From contig JBGAUW010000012.1 in NCBI GenBank assembly GCA_044228435.1, positions 1 to 64,000 of the forward strand: DNA of 64,000 nt. Reading direction: 5' to 3'. Below the pieces are notes generated by a model that was not told the origin of the DNA, made no database searches, and saw only the letters and a program-made list of their open reading frames with translations. Positions within the stretch are counted from its first letter, which is position 1; every line of letters begins with the position of its first letter. Below are positions 52,386 through 62,067 of the stretch, in pieces. Made by a program: the position numbers and the translations under genes. Source of the stretch: Bog-950 sp044228435. GTDB taxonomy: Bacteria > Bacteroidota > Bacteroidia > Chitinophagales > LD1.

Positions 52386-53219
52386 TTACCGCAACGTAAT
52401 AACGCGCGATACGCCGTTAATTGTTACAGTAGCCTGATCATCGCAGGCACCGGTTCCAAAATCAAGTGTTCTGTCGGGCTTGCCGGTGCGTTGTATTAAG
52501 GCTACTCCGCTTACAAAATGACGGCGGCAGCCGGGGGCTAAATTACGCACTAATGCGGTTTGAATAGTGGATGTAAACTGGTCGCCATTAGCTGCGGTAC
52601 CTGTGGCAGAGCCGGTAATAGAATATTGGTCGTCATCGCGGGTAGCAGTGCTTTCACCGGCTATCCAAACCCGGGTGCGGGTGGCGGACCAGGTGATAGT
52701 GCCTGCGCCGCTGGCCAGTATAATTTGTCCGTTTACACTAACGCTGTAAGATAGATTTCCATTGTTGTTAGGCCCATCGTTATGAATGGTGCGGGTGCCC
52801 GATACCTGGTTGCCGTTTACGGTGTAATTATCGAAGGTGATAGTGATAGTAGTGCCTGCATCGCGGTAGCGGCCATCGTGCGTTACAATAATTTTGCCGG
52901 TGCGCAGTTTGCCATCGGCGCCTGTGCAGCCCGTGCCAAAATCAATAGTAGTTACTCGGGGGGTAGAGGTAGTATCGCGCGTTACAACTGCGCAACCTGC
53001 CAGTAAACTGTTTTCATCATCGGTTTTGTAGGTAACGGTCCCGGTGGTTGCCGCTTCATCGGCAATGTTATCGGCATCGTTATACGATTCATCGGCCATA
53101 GCCATATTATTGGCCGTAGTTAAATCGCTGTCGGTTTTCTCTTTTTTGCAGCTGTTAAGGGCAAAAGTGGCCGTTAGTAATACTAAGGCGGCAATGGTTT
53201 TAATGCTTTGCTTTTTCAT
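52386..53219 (-). CDS. Putative lipoprotein of unknown function
   Basis: Protein of 277 residues from the ATG at 53219, giving a lipoprotein signal MKKQSIKTIAALVLLTATFALNSC (Cys24). An Asp/Asn-rich linker (25-65) precedes a beta-rich body with two similar halves (each with RVTTIDFGTGC.G or RTLDFGTGACDD, plus repeated IT....V.G strands). This repeated TDFGTGC pattern occurs in other Bacteroidota lipoproteins of unknown role. The gap 53220-53504 shows no gene. Confidence 0.8.
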   Translation of the reverse strand: MKKQSIKTIAALVLLTATFALNSCKKEKTDSDLTTANNMAMADESYNDADNIADEAATTGTVTYKTDDENSLLAGCAVVTRDTTSTPRVTTIDFGTGCTGADGKLRTGKIIVTHDGRYRDAGTTITITFDNYTVNGNQVSGTRTIHNDGPNNNGNLSYSVSVNGQIILASGAGTITWSATRTRVWIAGESTATRDDDQYSITGSATGTAANGDQFTSTIQTALVRNLAPGCRRHFVSGVALIQRTGKPDRTLDFGTGACDDQATVTINGVSRVITLR

Positions 53220-53504
53220 GTTTTTTAATTTTTTGGGTTGAAAATCTCCAAACCGCTTAGCCGGCAAATGGTTTATGCGGTTGTATGGGGGTATGACCTG
53301 CTTTGGTTAAAAAAGTTTAATGGCAGTGAAAAGAAATTGTAAAAAGCCTGCCCGGCCTGTGGATAAGCGCAACCCTTTGCATCTAATTCTATTCATATAA
53401 TCAGTCTGTACAGGCCCTTATAGCGCCTTGTTGAAAATTGGGTTGGGTAAAATAATAACTAAGAATTATATGTTTTAAATTTAGTAAACCAAATCATAAG
53501 CCAT

Positions 53505-53993
53505 ATGGAACCTATTCTTACATCGAAGTGGAGAAGATTAGACGGAACCAAAATTGAAGGGTCTATTAGTGATGCCGTAGAAAAAGCCCTTATTAACGAG
53601 CGCGAACTTGGCAACCAAATAAAGGTTTGTATAGGCACCGACTCGCAGGTGCGGGGCCGCGAAACCGAGTTTGCTACGGTAATTGTGCTTTTACGCAAGG
53701 GCCGCGGCGGCTTTATGTTTATTAATAACGACCGCACTACCCAAAAAATGAGTTTAAAAGAGCGTATGCTGATTGAGGTATCCCGCTCTATAGATATTGC
53801 TTACCACCTTTGCAAACTGTTCGATGCCTACGGTACCGAGCTGGAAGTGCATGCTGATATAAATACTAACCCGCGCTTTGGCTCTAATGCGGCTTTAAGC
53901 GAGGCTATGGGATACATCCTTTCTATGGGCTTTACCTTTAAAGCTAAGCCCGATGCCACAGCGGCAAGTTGCTGCGCCAATAAAGTAGTGTAA
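53505..53993 (+). CDS. YkuK-like RNase H-fold protein
   Basis: Cytosolic protein of 162 residues. The pattern KVCIGTDSQVRGRETEFATVIVLLRKGRGG, then HADINTNPRFGSN and AMGYILSMGFTFKAKPDA...CANKVV, matches the YkuK family, related to RNase H folds. Acidic residues Asp in IGTDSQ and in VHADIN could be catalytic. Function not established in the family. It converges with the next gene, two bases apart. Confidence 0.82.
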   Translation: MEPILTSKWRRLDGTKIEGSISDAVEKALINERELGNQIKVCIGTDSQVRGRETEFATVIVLLRKGRGGFMFINNDRTTQKMSLKERMLIEVSRSIDIAYHLCKLFDAYGTELEVHADINTNPRFGSNAALSEAMGYILSMGFTFKAKPDATAASCCANKVV

Positions 53994-53995
53994 GG

Positions 53996-55495
53996 TTACC
54001 GTGCTTCTACAGCCCCAATATCGTATGGGGTGGAGTTGCCTTTAATGTTTACAGGCCTGCTGGTACCATATATATCAGTAGAAAGTCCGCTGGGTGCATA
54101 ATCAATTAAAGGGGAATGGTCGTTGCCGCCTGTGCTGTCTTTGGCAGGCGTAAAAGCTCCTCCGTCTGCATCGCGGAACATAGGGTCTACATTGTATAAA
54201 ATATGGTCGTGTATGGCTGTAAACATCTCAAAGGTATCCTGCTTGGTTTTTACGTAGGTATCTTTAAACGTATTATCAAAGTTGAATTGCATGGTATCGC
54301 TATAGTTATTAAACGATATTTCGTTTTGCAGGCTACCGTATATTACGCAGTTGGTAAAGTTGGTTTTAAGCGGCTCTATAGCAGCTATCTGGTTATTAAC
54401 TATAAACAGGTTGCTTAGCAACAGGGTTTCGCTTTTGTGCTCTACAAAACGCGAACCAGTGTTATACATAGTGCATTGGTTAAAGCTATAATCTCCCCCC
54501 AAACCCAGCTGCACCAGGTTGCCACCGGCAGTATGGAAAATGGAGTTTTCGGCTAAAATTTCGGCATTAAAACCGTAAACAGCGTTTTCGGAACTGTTTT
54601 TAATAATGCTGTTTCTAATTACCACACTGGGGCGGTAGTCGGGGCCAACGTATACAGGGCCGAGTGGATCTAAGCCCGCCCCGGCATAAATACCATAGGT
54701 GCTTTCGTTAATTACACAGTGGTCGAACCGGCCCTGGGGAACACAGTCTAAACTGCGCAAAAATACCAGGCCAAACCATTGGCCGGGCTTATCTTCATAA
54801 AACTGCTCTAACCGTGCACCCTGAAAAACAATGGAATCGCTCCAGCTATTGGCCATTGCCGTTAAAGTGCCCTGTATAAAAATGGCCGAGTTGCCGGCAA
54901 AGAAAATTTTGGTGCCCGGGCGAATGTCTAAGCTGGCTCCGCAACCAATTAATACACCGGGTACCGAATCGTGGCTTATAATTACGTGCGGTAAATCGTT
55001 ACTCCACGTTTTAAATTCGCCACTTTTATATTCCTCGCCATAGTGGTAGTGTGCATTTTGCCCAAAGGCCTGTAAGTGAACGGTAGAGGTGTTTCCTTCC
55101 ACATCAAACACCACATCATCTATAATTACAAACGGGGTTAAGGCGCTGTTGGGGTTTACAGTTACCTCTACAAAAACATATATCGAATCCTTAGCCGGTA
55201 TTTCTATTTCAGTAAAGTGGTCGCCGTTTACGCCATCTACATTTATGCGAAACTCCTGGCTGCCGTTTAAATGCTGCAGGCGGATATCGGAAATACGCAC
55301 GGCCTTTTTATCGGTATTAAACACCTTAAAGTAGCGGGTGGTAGAGCCAAGCGAGGTAAATACGGTATCGAAGGTAAGGGTATCGGTGCTAAAGCTAAGG
55401 TTGCCTTTGCCAAATTGCTCTTTACGGCAATTGCTAAGCAGCATTACAATAGCCGGAAGGGCAAACACAAAAAGAAGTCGGAATAGTTTCTGCAC
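53996..55495 (-). CDS. Lipoprotein with right-handed beta-helix domain
   Basis: Protein of 499 residues taken from the GTG at 55495, which gives a lipoprotein signal (QKLFRLLFVFALPAIVMLLSNC). An ATG at 55597 adds 34 residues before it and is less likely, though an intermediate start cannot be excluded. The first 150 residues are an Ig-like domain (STDTLTFDTVFTSLGSTTRYF.V.N). The rest holds repeated short strands (SIIKNSSENAVYGFNAE..., CVIYGS) of a beta-helix. Ends DIYGTSRPVNI...YDIGAVE. Probably outer-membrane anchored. Confidence 0.78.
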   Translation of the reverse strand: MQKLFRLLFVFALPAIVMLLSNCRKEQFGKGNLSFSTDTLTFDTVFTSLGSTTRYFKVFNTDKKAVRISDIRLQHLNGSQEFRINVDGVNGDHFTEIEIPAKDSIYVFVEVTVNPNSALTPFVIIDDVVFDVEGNTSTVHLQAFGQNAHYHYGEEYKSGEFKTWSNDLPHVIISHDSVPGVLIGCGASLDIRPGTKIFFAGNSAIFIQGTLTAMANSWSDSIVFQGARLEQFYEDKPGQWFGLVFLRSLDCVPQGRFDHCVINESTYGIYAGAGLDPLGPVYVGPDYRPSVVIRNSIIKNSSENAVYGFNAEILAENSIFHTAGGNLVQLGLGGDYSFNQCTMYNTGSRFVEHKSETLLLSNLFIVNNQIAAIEPLKTNFTNCVIYGSLQNEISFNNYSDTMQFNFDNTFKDTYVKTKQDTFEMFTAIHDHILYNVDPMFRDADGGAFTPAKDSTGGNDHSPLIDYAPSGLSTDIYGTSRPVNIKGNSTPYDIGAVEAR

Positions 55496-55537
55496 ACCTG
55501 AAAATTGAACCCGTATAACGGTGCGCGAAAATAGAAA

Positions 55538-55567
55538 TTGTACATAAACCAACATTATATAAGTTTG
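55538..55567 (+). promoter_or_regulatory. Promoter of the flavin reductase-like gene
   Basis: TTG (55538-55540), a 19-base spacer and TAAGTTTG (55560-55567). Full consensus. The leader before the ATG at 55603 is about 30 bases. Confidence 0.6.
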
Positions 55568-55602
55568 GCGCTTGCTACCATGTTTTAAAACGAGCACAAA
55601 CT

Positions 55603-56271
55603 ATGTCTAACTATACTGTAAAAATTCTCGAAACAGCCTATGTAAATGCCGATGTAAAGCGGTTTACCGTAGAAAAGCCAGCAGGCTATACCTTTATACC
55701 GGGCCAGGGCACCTATGTGGCTTTAAATAAAGAGGGCTGGGCTTCGCAGTTTAGGCCCTTTACCTTTACCGGCCTTAATAAAGCCCAGCACCTGGAGTTT
55801 TTAATACGTATTTATAACGACCGCCACGGTTTAACAGAGCAATTGGGTAAAACCAATGCCGGGGCAGAGCTTATTATACAAGAACCTTTTGGCGCTATTG
55901 AGTATAAAGGGCCGGGTGTATTTATTGCGGGGGGCACGGGTGTAACCCCTTTCATCTCTATTTTTCGCGATTTACAACAGCGCAAGCAACTATACAATTG
56001 CCGGCTTATTTATTCTACGTATGGCGCATACGATACTATTTGCGGTGATGAATTACATGAGATATTAAAAGACAACTTTATACCGCACTTTACCCGCGAA
56101 GGGGTAATTGGCTACCACGAAAAGCGCCTTAACCGCGAAACCTTAATTAAATACGTAGGCGATTTTAGCCAGCGTTTTTATGTTTGCGGGTCGGAGAGTT
56201 TTGTAAAAGACATTACTGAAATGCTGTTGCAGCTGGGCGCTTCGGCCTCTGGGTTGGTAATTGAAAAATAA
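55603..56271 (+). CDS. FAD-binding oxidoreductase (ferredoxin/flavodoxin reductase-like)
   Basis: Cytosolic protein of 222 residues. The N-terminal FAD barrel has YTFIPGQGTYVAL and RPFTFTGLN (RxxTF-type FAD motif). The NAD(P) domain has GPGVFIAGGTGVTPFISIFRDL and FYVCGSESFVKDI. Both parts are as in small ferredoxin-NADP reductase family members without an extra iron-sulfur domain. The electron partner is unknown. Single gene. Confidence 0.87.
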   Translation: MSNYTVKILETAYVNADVKRFTVEKPAGYTFIPGQGTYVALNKEGWASQFRPFTFTGLNKAQHLEFLIRIYNDRHGLTEQLGKTNAGAELIIQEPFGAIEYKGPGVFIAGGTGVTPFISIFRDLQQRKQLYNCRLIYSTYGAYDTICGDELHEILKDNFIPHFTREGVIGYHEKRLNRETLIKYVGDFSQRFYVCGSESFVKDITEMLLQLGASASGLVIEK

Positions 56272-56280
56272 AGCAGCCTC

Positions 56281-57663
56281 TCAGGCATTCAACATTTTTA
56301 AAAGTAATTTACCATACACGGCATAGCTGCCCTGTTGGTAGCGTTGCAGCATCATCTCCTCGCGGGCTGTTAAATTCTTATTCCTCTCGGTTTTATCGTA
56401 AATAGCTTTGGTAAGCACATAAAAATAAGGGAAGTCACTTTGCCGTATGCCGTAATTGTGCGAGCGCAAATACTTAATGTGCTTGTTACACATTTGCAGG
56501 GCCAGCTTTTTTTGCCGGGTCAAAAAAAAGTAAGCCGTTTGCAGGTTGCGTAGTTCAACTTCGTATTGAAAGTATTTCCCTTTAGGGTTACGCGCAAAAC
56601 CCAGCTGTATAAACTCAAAAGCCTCATCGTACTGCGCGCTAAACAGATAGTATTTGGCAAACGAAATTATATCGCGCGGAAGTAAAATTTCTTTTAAATA
56701 GCTAATGGGCCTTTTAAAGCAGTAATCTAAAACCTCTTTGGCTTCGGTCAGTTTATTGATAATAAGGCAAACCTGTAAATACTTGGCAATGTAAAAGCGG
56801 CTATCGGGTATGCTATCGGGGTCGCTGGCTTTAATCCATTTTTGAAAGCCTGCGAAAGATTCATCGAACCGGCTGGAGTAGTAAAGCAGCTCGGCCAGCT
56901 TAAGTTCTATGCGCAAAATGTTATAGCTGTTTTGCCCGCTGCTGTATTTTGCTAAAGCCGCAATAGCCTGCTTCGCCACAACAGCTGCCTGCTCAAAATT
57001 TTCGGTGGCGTGGTAGAAATAAATATTTAGCCACCAGTAAGCAAAATCCAACTCTTCATCCGCATCTTCCGGCAATGGGCCTAATGCATCAATTTGCTTT
57101 CTTACTTCATTGCTCTGGGCATGTATTAGCGCGGCAGCAAACAGTTTATCTATTTGCACATACATCAACCGGCATTCTACCAACAATTTAGCATTGTGGT
57201 TTTTCTCAAGGCTTATAAATTTGTTAGCCAGCAAACGCAGCACATCCTCATCTTTATGCATTATGGGCATATTAAAATGGATATGGTCTATAGCCGTTTT
57301 ATAAAACTTAGCTAATTGCTTTTTGTTGTAATTCTTTTCGGCAAAAGTTGTTTGCTTTTTAAGCTCCTGGTAAAAGTGTTTAAGCAAGGGGCCATGCTGG
57401 CTAAGAAACAAAAGCAGTTTTTCCTTATCGTCGGCAAACATATGCTCGTAGCATTTGGCTAAAAGCTGAGAGGTTATTTTGTCAAAATGTGAGGATGATA
57501 TTTTGAGGGTGCTTTCTATTTTTTCGCGGTCGAAATGCTTTTGTAAGGCCTGCTCTATAAGCATTTGCCAAACCTCTCCGCTTCGCCCGGAGGGTTTAAG
57601 CTTATCCAACTGGTACTTATCCAGTTGCAGAACTGTTTTTAAAAAATCGAAAAGCAAATTCAT
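56281..57663 (-). CDS. Large uncharacterised helical protein
   Basis: Protein of 460 residues without signal peptide. The composition is helical throughout, with Ala/Leu-rich 34-residue-like segments (for example ENFEQAAVVAKQAIAAL, RFDESFAGFQKWI and QYDEAFEFIQLGFARNPKG), so a TPR-like helical repeat is likely. The N-terminal 100 residues (FLKTVLQLDKYQLDKLKPS) may be separate. No enzyme motifs seen. Function unknown. Confidence 0.75.
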   Translation of the reverse strand: MNLLFDFLKTVLQLDKYQLDKLKPSGRSGEVWQMLIEQALQKHFDREKIESTLKISSSHFDKITSQLLAKCYEHMFADDKEKLLLFLSQHGPLLKHFYQELKKQTTFAEKNYNKKQLAKFYKTAIDHIHFNMPIMHKDEDVLRLLANKFISLEKNHNAKLLVECRLMYVQIDKLFAAALIHAQSNEVRKQIDALGPLPEDADEELDFAYWWLNIYFYHATENFEQAAVVAKQAIAALAKYSSGQNSYNILRIELKLAELLYYSSRFDESFAGFQKWIKASDPDSIPDSRFYIAKYLQVCLIINKLTEAKEVLDYCFKRPISYLKEILLPRDIISFAKYYLFSAQYDEAFEFIQLGFARNPKGKYFQYEVELRNLQTAYFFLTRQKKLALQMCNKHIKYLRSHNYGIRQSDFPYFYVLTKAIYDKTERNKNLTAREEMMLQRYQQGSYAVYGKLLLKMLNA

Positions 57664-57807
57664 GACTATAAAATAACGAATTATGGTTCGCTAATTGCAT
57701 GTTTTAAGTCACTTTTCAAAAAATATGGTAAATGAGTAAAAGTGCCGGGCAACAATTTCAATATGTGCGCGTTTAAAATTATGTTTACAGAACATAGATT
57801 GGGGATA

Positions 57808-59472
57808 ATGAAGAGACTAAAAAAACTATTACTACTTAGCGCCATTGCATTAGTTGCCCTGGTGCCGTTGGCATTTACAACCAGCCCCTCGTACTTCGAA
57901 ATAACCAAGAACCTGGACATTTTTACCACGCTTTATAAAGAGTTGAATACGTATTATGTGGATACGTTGAACCCTGAAAAATTGATGCATGCCGGTATAA
58001 ATGAAATGTTAGGCTCGCTGGACCCATACACCGATTACATACCGGAAGAGGATATGGACGACTACCGCCAGCAAACAACCGGCAGGTACGGCGGCATTGG
58101 TGCTGTAATTGGCACCCGCGGCGATTGGGTAACGGTAACTGAACCTTACGAAGGCTTTCCTGCAGATAAAGCAGGGCTGCGCTCAGGTGATAAGATTGTA
58201 GAGGTAGACGGCAAAAGCGCTAAAAGCTATCGCACCGACCAGGTTAGCGCTATGCTAAAAGGCAAACCCGGTACCGAGGTAAACCTGAAGATAAAGCGCC
58301 TGCAGGCCGATGGAAGCGAAGCGGAGTTGGCTGTAAAAATGATACGTGAAGAAATACGCATACGCAACGTGCCTTACTATGGTATGGTAGATGATAAGAT
58401 AGGCTACATACACCTTTCCAGTTTTACCGAGCGCGCCGGTGCCGAAGTAAAAAATGCTTTGCAGGATTTAGAGGCTAAACATAAACTGAAAGGAGTAGTG
58501 CTTGATTTGCGCGGCAACCCCGGTGGCTTACTTAACGAGGCTATTAACGTGGCCAATGTGTTTGTAGGCAAAAATATTGATGTGGTTTTTACAAAGGGTA
58601 AAACAGATGATTGGAATAAAAACTTTCCATCGCTTAACGACCCGGTTGATTTAAAAATGCCGGTGGTAGTATTAGCCGATGGCGGCTCGGCCTCTGCAGC
58701 AGAAATTGTATCGGGTTCGTTACAGGATTTAGACCGCGCGGTGGTTATAGGGCAAAAAACATTTGGTAAGGGCCTTGTGCAGTCTACCCGCTCACTTCCA
58801 TTTAACGCTAAGCTTAAGGTAACTACAGCCAAGTATTATATCCCTTCGGGCCGTTGTATACAAGCCATCAATTACGCCGAGCGCAATGAAGATGGAAGTG
58901 TAAAACGGATACCCGATTCGTTGAAAGTGGCGTTTAAAACTAAAAATGGCAGAACGGTATACGATGGTGGAGGTATTGATCCTGATATTGCCGTAGAGCC
59001 TGAAAGGCTGGCCAATATTACCATTAGCTTAATTACAAAAAGCCTGATAGCGGATTATGCCAATGAGTATCGCGCAAAGCACGAAAAAATAGGCCCTGCA
59101 AAAACCTTCGACCTGGGCGATAGCGGCTATGCCGAGTTTGTAGCCTGGGTAGGTAAAAAAGAATATGACTACACTACGCGTAGTGAAAAAATACTGGATG
59201 ATTTAAAAACAGTAGCCGAAAAAGAAAAATACTTTGATGCTATTAAGGAAGATTTTGATGCCATGAAAAAAACCATGATGCACGATAAGCAACGCGACCT
59301 TGAAAAAGAAAAGCCACAGGTAAAAAGCATGTTGGAAGAAGAAATCGTTTCGCGCTATTACCTGAATACCGGCCGCACCGAAGCATCGTTTAAAAGCGAT
59401 AAGGAATTGAAAAAGGCTATTGAAGTGTTGAACGACGAAAATAAAGTGAAAGAAATTTTAGCTAAAAAGTAA
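57808..59472 (+). CDS. S41 family C-terminal processing protease (first of a pair)
   Basis: Protease of 554 residues from the ATG at 57808 (MKRLKKLLLLSAIALVALVP, signal or anchor); an in-frame start at 57742 would bury it. A PDZ domain covers about residues 95-175 (YGGIGAVIGTRG ... GLRSGDKIVEVDG). The S41 core has LRGNPGG, catalytic Ser296 (GGSASAAEI) and Lys321 (FGKGLVQ). The C-terminal 150 residues are Lys/Glu-rich and helical. Probably periplasmic, trimming C-termini. A paralogue follows 32 bases later. Confidence 0.92.
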   Translation: MKRLKKLLLLSAIALVALVPLAFTTSPSYFEITKNLDIFTTLYKELNTYYVDTLNPEKLMHAGINEMLGSLDPYTDYIPEEDMDDYRQQTTGRYGGIGAVIGTRGDWVTVTEPYEGFPADKAGLRSGDKIVEVDGKSAKSYRTDQVSAMLKGKPGTEVNLKIKRLQADGSEAELAVKMIREEIRIRNVPYYGMVDDKIGYIHLSSFTERAGAEVKNALQDLEAKHKLKGVVLDLRGNPGGLLNEAINVANVFVGKNIDVVFTKGKTDDWNKNFPSLNDPVDLKMPVVVLADGGSASAAEIVSGSLQDLDRAVVIGQKTFGKGLVQSTRSLPFNAKLKVTTAKYYIPSGRCIQAINYAERNEDGSVKRIPDSLKVAFKTKNGRTVYDGGGIDPDIAVEPERLANITISLITKSLIADYANEYRAKHEKIGPAKTFDLGDSGYAEFVAWVGKKEYDYTTRSEKILDDLKTVAEKEKYFDAIKEDFDAMKKTMMHDKQRDLEKEKPQVKSMLEEEIVSRYYLNTGRTEASFKSDKELKKAIEVLNDENKVKEILAKK

Positions 59473-59504
59473 GTTGTAAATCCTAACAGAGGAACTGAAA
59501 GGCA

Positions 59505-61166
59505 ATGAAGAAGAAAGCAATAAAATATTTAGTAGTGGTAGCTGTGGCAATAGGCAGTATGTCGTTTGCCGATAGTTACTTCGAAATTTCGAAGAACCTG
59601 GATGTGTTTGCCGCTTTGTATAAAGAGGTAAATACTTACTACGTGGATGATGTAGAACCATCTAAACTTATGCGCTCATCTATAGATGGTATGCTTAAAA
59701 CGCTGGACCCGTTTACCAATTATTTTTCGGGCTCGCAAATTGAAAATGCGCGCATACAGCAAGGTGGAAAGTTTGGCGGCTTAGGTATTGAAACAGAAAT
59801 AATGAACGGCTATCCTGTAATTATTTCGGTAACCGAAGGGCAACCAGCCGATGTAAGCGGTTTGCACGCCGGCGATATAATAAAGGCTATTGACGGCGAA
59901 AACACGCAGAACAAAAAGAAAGAAGAAGTAGATAAGTTTTTGGTGGGCCAGCCTAAAACACCGGTAAGCCTGCAGATAGAGCGTAAAACATCGTTGCTGG
60001 ATACCAAGATGCTAAGCTTTACTATTGTGCGCGAAGAGGTGCAGGAAACATCGGTGCCTTTTTATGGCATGGTTACCCCCGAGGTGGGTTGTATTAAGTT
60101 GAAAATTTTTAATGAAGGTGCCGGCAAGGATGTAAAAAATGCTTTTGATAGCCTTAAGCGGGTTAACCCAAATATGAAGGGCCTGATACTTGATTTGCGC
60201 AGCAACCCCGGTGGTTTGCTGGTAGAAGCTGTAAACATTGTAAACGTATTTGCCGAAAAAAATCAGTTGGTGGTTACTACTAAGGGCAAGGTAGAGGAAT
60301 GGAACAATGCCTTTAAAACATTAAACGAACCGAGTGATACCAAAATACCTTTGGTGATAATAACAAATTCTATGAGCGCTTCGGCCAGCGAAATTGTATC
60401 GGGCACCATGCAGGATTACGACCGCGGGGTTATAATAGGCCAGCGCACATATGGTAAGGGATTGGTGCAGGTTACCAAGCCGCTATCGTACAATACCATG
60501 CTAAAGGTTACTACGGCTAAGTATTATATACCTACCGGCCGCTGTATACAAGCCTTAAATTATGCCGAAAAGAATGCCGATGGCAGCGTTAAGCGTATAC
60601 CCGATTCACTAAAGGTGGCATTTAAAACCCTGCACAGTGGTCGCACCGTTTACGATGGCGGAGGGGTAGACCCGGATGTGAAACTGCCTAAGCCCGAGCA
60701 CAGCAAAATAGCCGAAACGCTGTATACCAAAAATTACATTTTCGATTTCGCTTCGGCTTATAAGCTAACGCACGATACAATTACCGATGCCGCTAAGTTT
60801 AAGTTAACTGAAAAAGACTTTAATGATTTTGTAGCCTACGTAAAATCAAAAGACTGGAGCTATAAAACCGAAAGCGACGAAAAACTGGAAGCTTTAAAAG
60901 AAGCGGCACAGGAAGAGAAATACTTTGATGCTGTAAAAGTGCAGTACGATGCTATTAAGAAAAAGCTGGAGCACGATAAAGAGCAGGATATAATTAAAAA
61001 CAAAGATGAGATTGTTACTGTGCTTGAAAACGAAATTGCCGGCCGTTATTACTATGCTTATGGCAAGGTAAAAAAGAGCTACCAAAACGACCCCGAAGTA
61101 GCTAAAGCTATTGAGCTAATTAATAACCCTCAGCAGTACAACGAGATACTTACGGCAAAAAAATAA
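59505..61166 (+). CDS. S41 family C-terminal processing protease (second of a pair)
   Basis: Protease of 553 residues, a paralogue of the preceding gene over its whole length (shared DSYFEISKNLD versus PSYFEITKNLD, same PDZ and C-terminal region). Signal or anchor at 1-21; PDZ about 85-165 (FGGLGIETEI, GLHAGDIIKAIDG). Catalytic Ser293 (SASASEI) and Lys318 (YGKGLVQ) are both present, so it should be active. It starts 32 bases after the first copy, on the same strand, and is probably co-transcribed. Confidence 0.92.
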   Translation: MKKKAIKYLVVVAVAIGSMSFADSYFEISKNLDVFAALYKEVNTYYVDDVEPSKLMRSSIDGMLKTLDPFTNYFSGSQIENARIQQGGKFGGLGIETEIMNGYPVIISVTEGQPADVSGLHAGDIIKAIDGENTQNKKKEEVDKFLVGQPKTPVSLQIERKTSLLDTKMLSFTIVREEVQETSVPFYGMVTPEVGCIKLKIFNEGAGKDVKNAFDSLKRVNPNMKGLILDLRSNPGGLLVEAVNIVNVFAEKNQLVVTTKGKVEEWNNAFKTLNEPSDTKIPLVIITNSMSASASEIVSGTMQDYDRGVIIGQRTYGKGLVQVTKPLSYNTMLKVTTAKYYIPTGRCIQALNYAEKNADGSVKRIPDSLKVAFKTLHSGRTVYDGGGVDPDVKLPKPEHSKIAETLYTKNYIFDFASAYKLTHDTITDAAKFKLTEKDFNDFVAYVKSKDWSYKTESDEKLEALKEAAQEEKYFDAVKVQYDAIKKKLEHDKEQDIIKNKDEIVTVLENEIAGRYYYAYGKVKKSYQNDPEVAKAIELINNPQQYNEILTAKK

Positions 61167-61180
61167 AGCTTAGCTATTAA

Positions 61181-62038
61181 CTAAGCATTCTTAAACTCCG
61201 CAGGCGTAGTGCCGGTTTTTTGTTTAAAGAAGTTGGTGAAATGGGCCGCATCGGTAAAGTGCAAATCGTAGGCTATTTGTTTAATAGGCTTATTGCTGAA
61301 TTTTAGCAGGCGCCGGGCTTCTACCACCAGACGTGCATGTATAAATTCTAAAGCGGTTTGCCCGGTATAGTTGCGGCACAGTTCGTTAAGGCTTTTAGGC
61401 GAAATACCCAGGCGCAAACCGTATTCGGCAACTGTATGTATTTGCCTGAAATTGCGCTCTACTTCATTACGCAAGCGTATATAATCCATCGAATCTTCAC
61501 CATTGTGGTTTAGCGTAGGCAGTTCCAGCGCGCCCATACACTTACTTATAAATACCGAAAGCAAATCCAGCAGCACAGCCCCCTTATAGGCATGTTGGCT
61601 TTTGTATTCGCTTTGTATAAGTTGTAGTACGCTTATAAAAAACTCTTTATCGGCTTTGCTAATATTAAAAGCCGCAGCCTCGCCGGCATCCATAAAGCGG
61701 AAAAGGTGCATTAAAAGTTTAACGGTGTCGTCGCGCATTAAAAAAAACTCTTCGGTAAACATAAGGGCGTGCGCTAAAAAATTCTTGCCGCCGTGTAAAG
61801 CATGTATCTGCCCCGGCAATACCAGGTGTATACTGCCCGGTTTTATTTCTACCTCTTTAAAATCAATAATGTGGCGGCCTTTGCCTTCTAAAAAAACAAA
61901 CAGGGTCCAGTACCCATGCCGGTGCTCTACATCGGGCTCCTCAAAGCTTTTTTCGGTAATGGTTACAAACTTAAAGTGTACATCGCCGGCAGAAGAAAAG
62001 CGATGAATAGGAGCAACTTTATCCTGCTTTCTGTTCAT
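61181..62038 (-). CDS. AraC family transcriptional regulator
   Basis: Regulator of 285 residues with an N-terminal cupin-like domain (HRHGYWTLFVFLEGKGRHIIDFKEVEIKPGSIHLVLPGQIHAL) and a C-terminal double helix-turn-helix (VAEYGLRLGISPKSLNELCR, PIKQIAYDLHFTDAAHFTNFFKQKTGTTPAEF). The metal-free or metal-bound state of the cupin pocket cannot be told from sequence. No target is evident among neighbours. It ends 15 bases from the convergent S41 gene. Confidence 0.9.
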   Translation of the reverse strand: MNRKQDKVAPIHRFSSAGDVHFKFVTITEKSFEEPDVEHRHGYWTLFVFLEGKGRHIIDFKEVEIKPGSIHLVLPGQIHALHGGKNFLAHALMFTEEFFLMRDDTVKLLMHLFRFMDAGEAAAFNISKADKEFFISVLQLIQSEYKSQHAYKGAVLLDLLSVFISKCMGALELPTLNHNGEDSMDYIRLRNEVERNFRQIHTVAEYGLRLGISPKSLNELCRNYTGQTALEFIHARLVVEARRLLKFSNKPIKQIAYDLHFTDAAHFTNFFKQKTGTTPAEFKNA

Positions 62039-62067
62039 CGCTTCCGGTTTTATTTAAGCGTATATGT

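Noticed and set aside
61168..61186. GCTTAG / CTAAGC hairpin between the S41 gene and the AraC gene
   Set aside because: Only a 6-bp stem and no T run on either strand, so not called a terminator.
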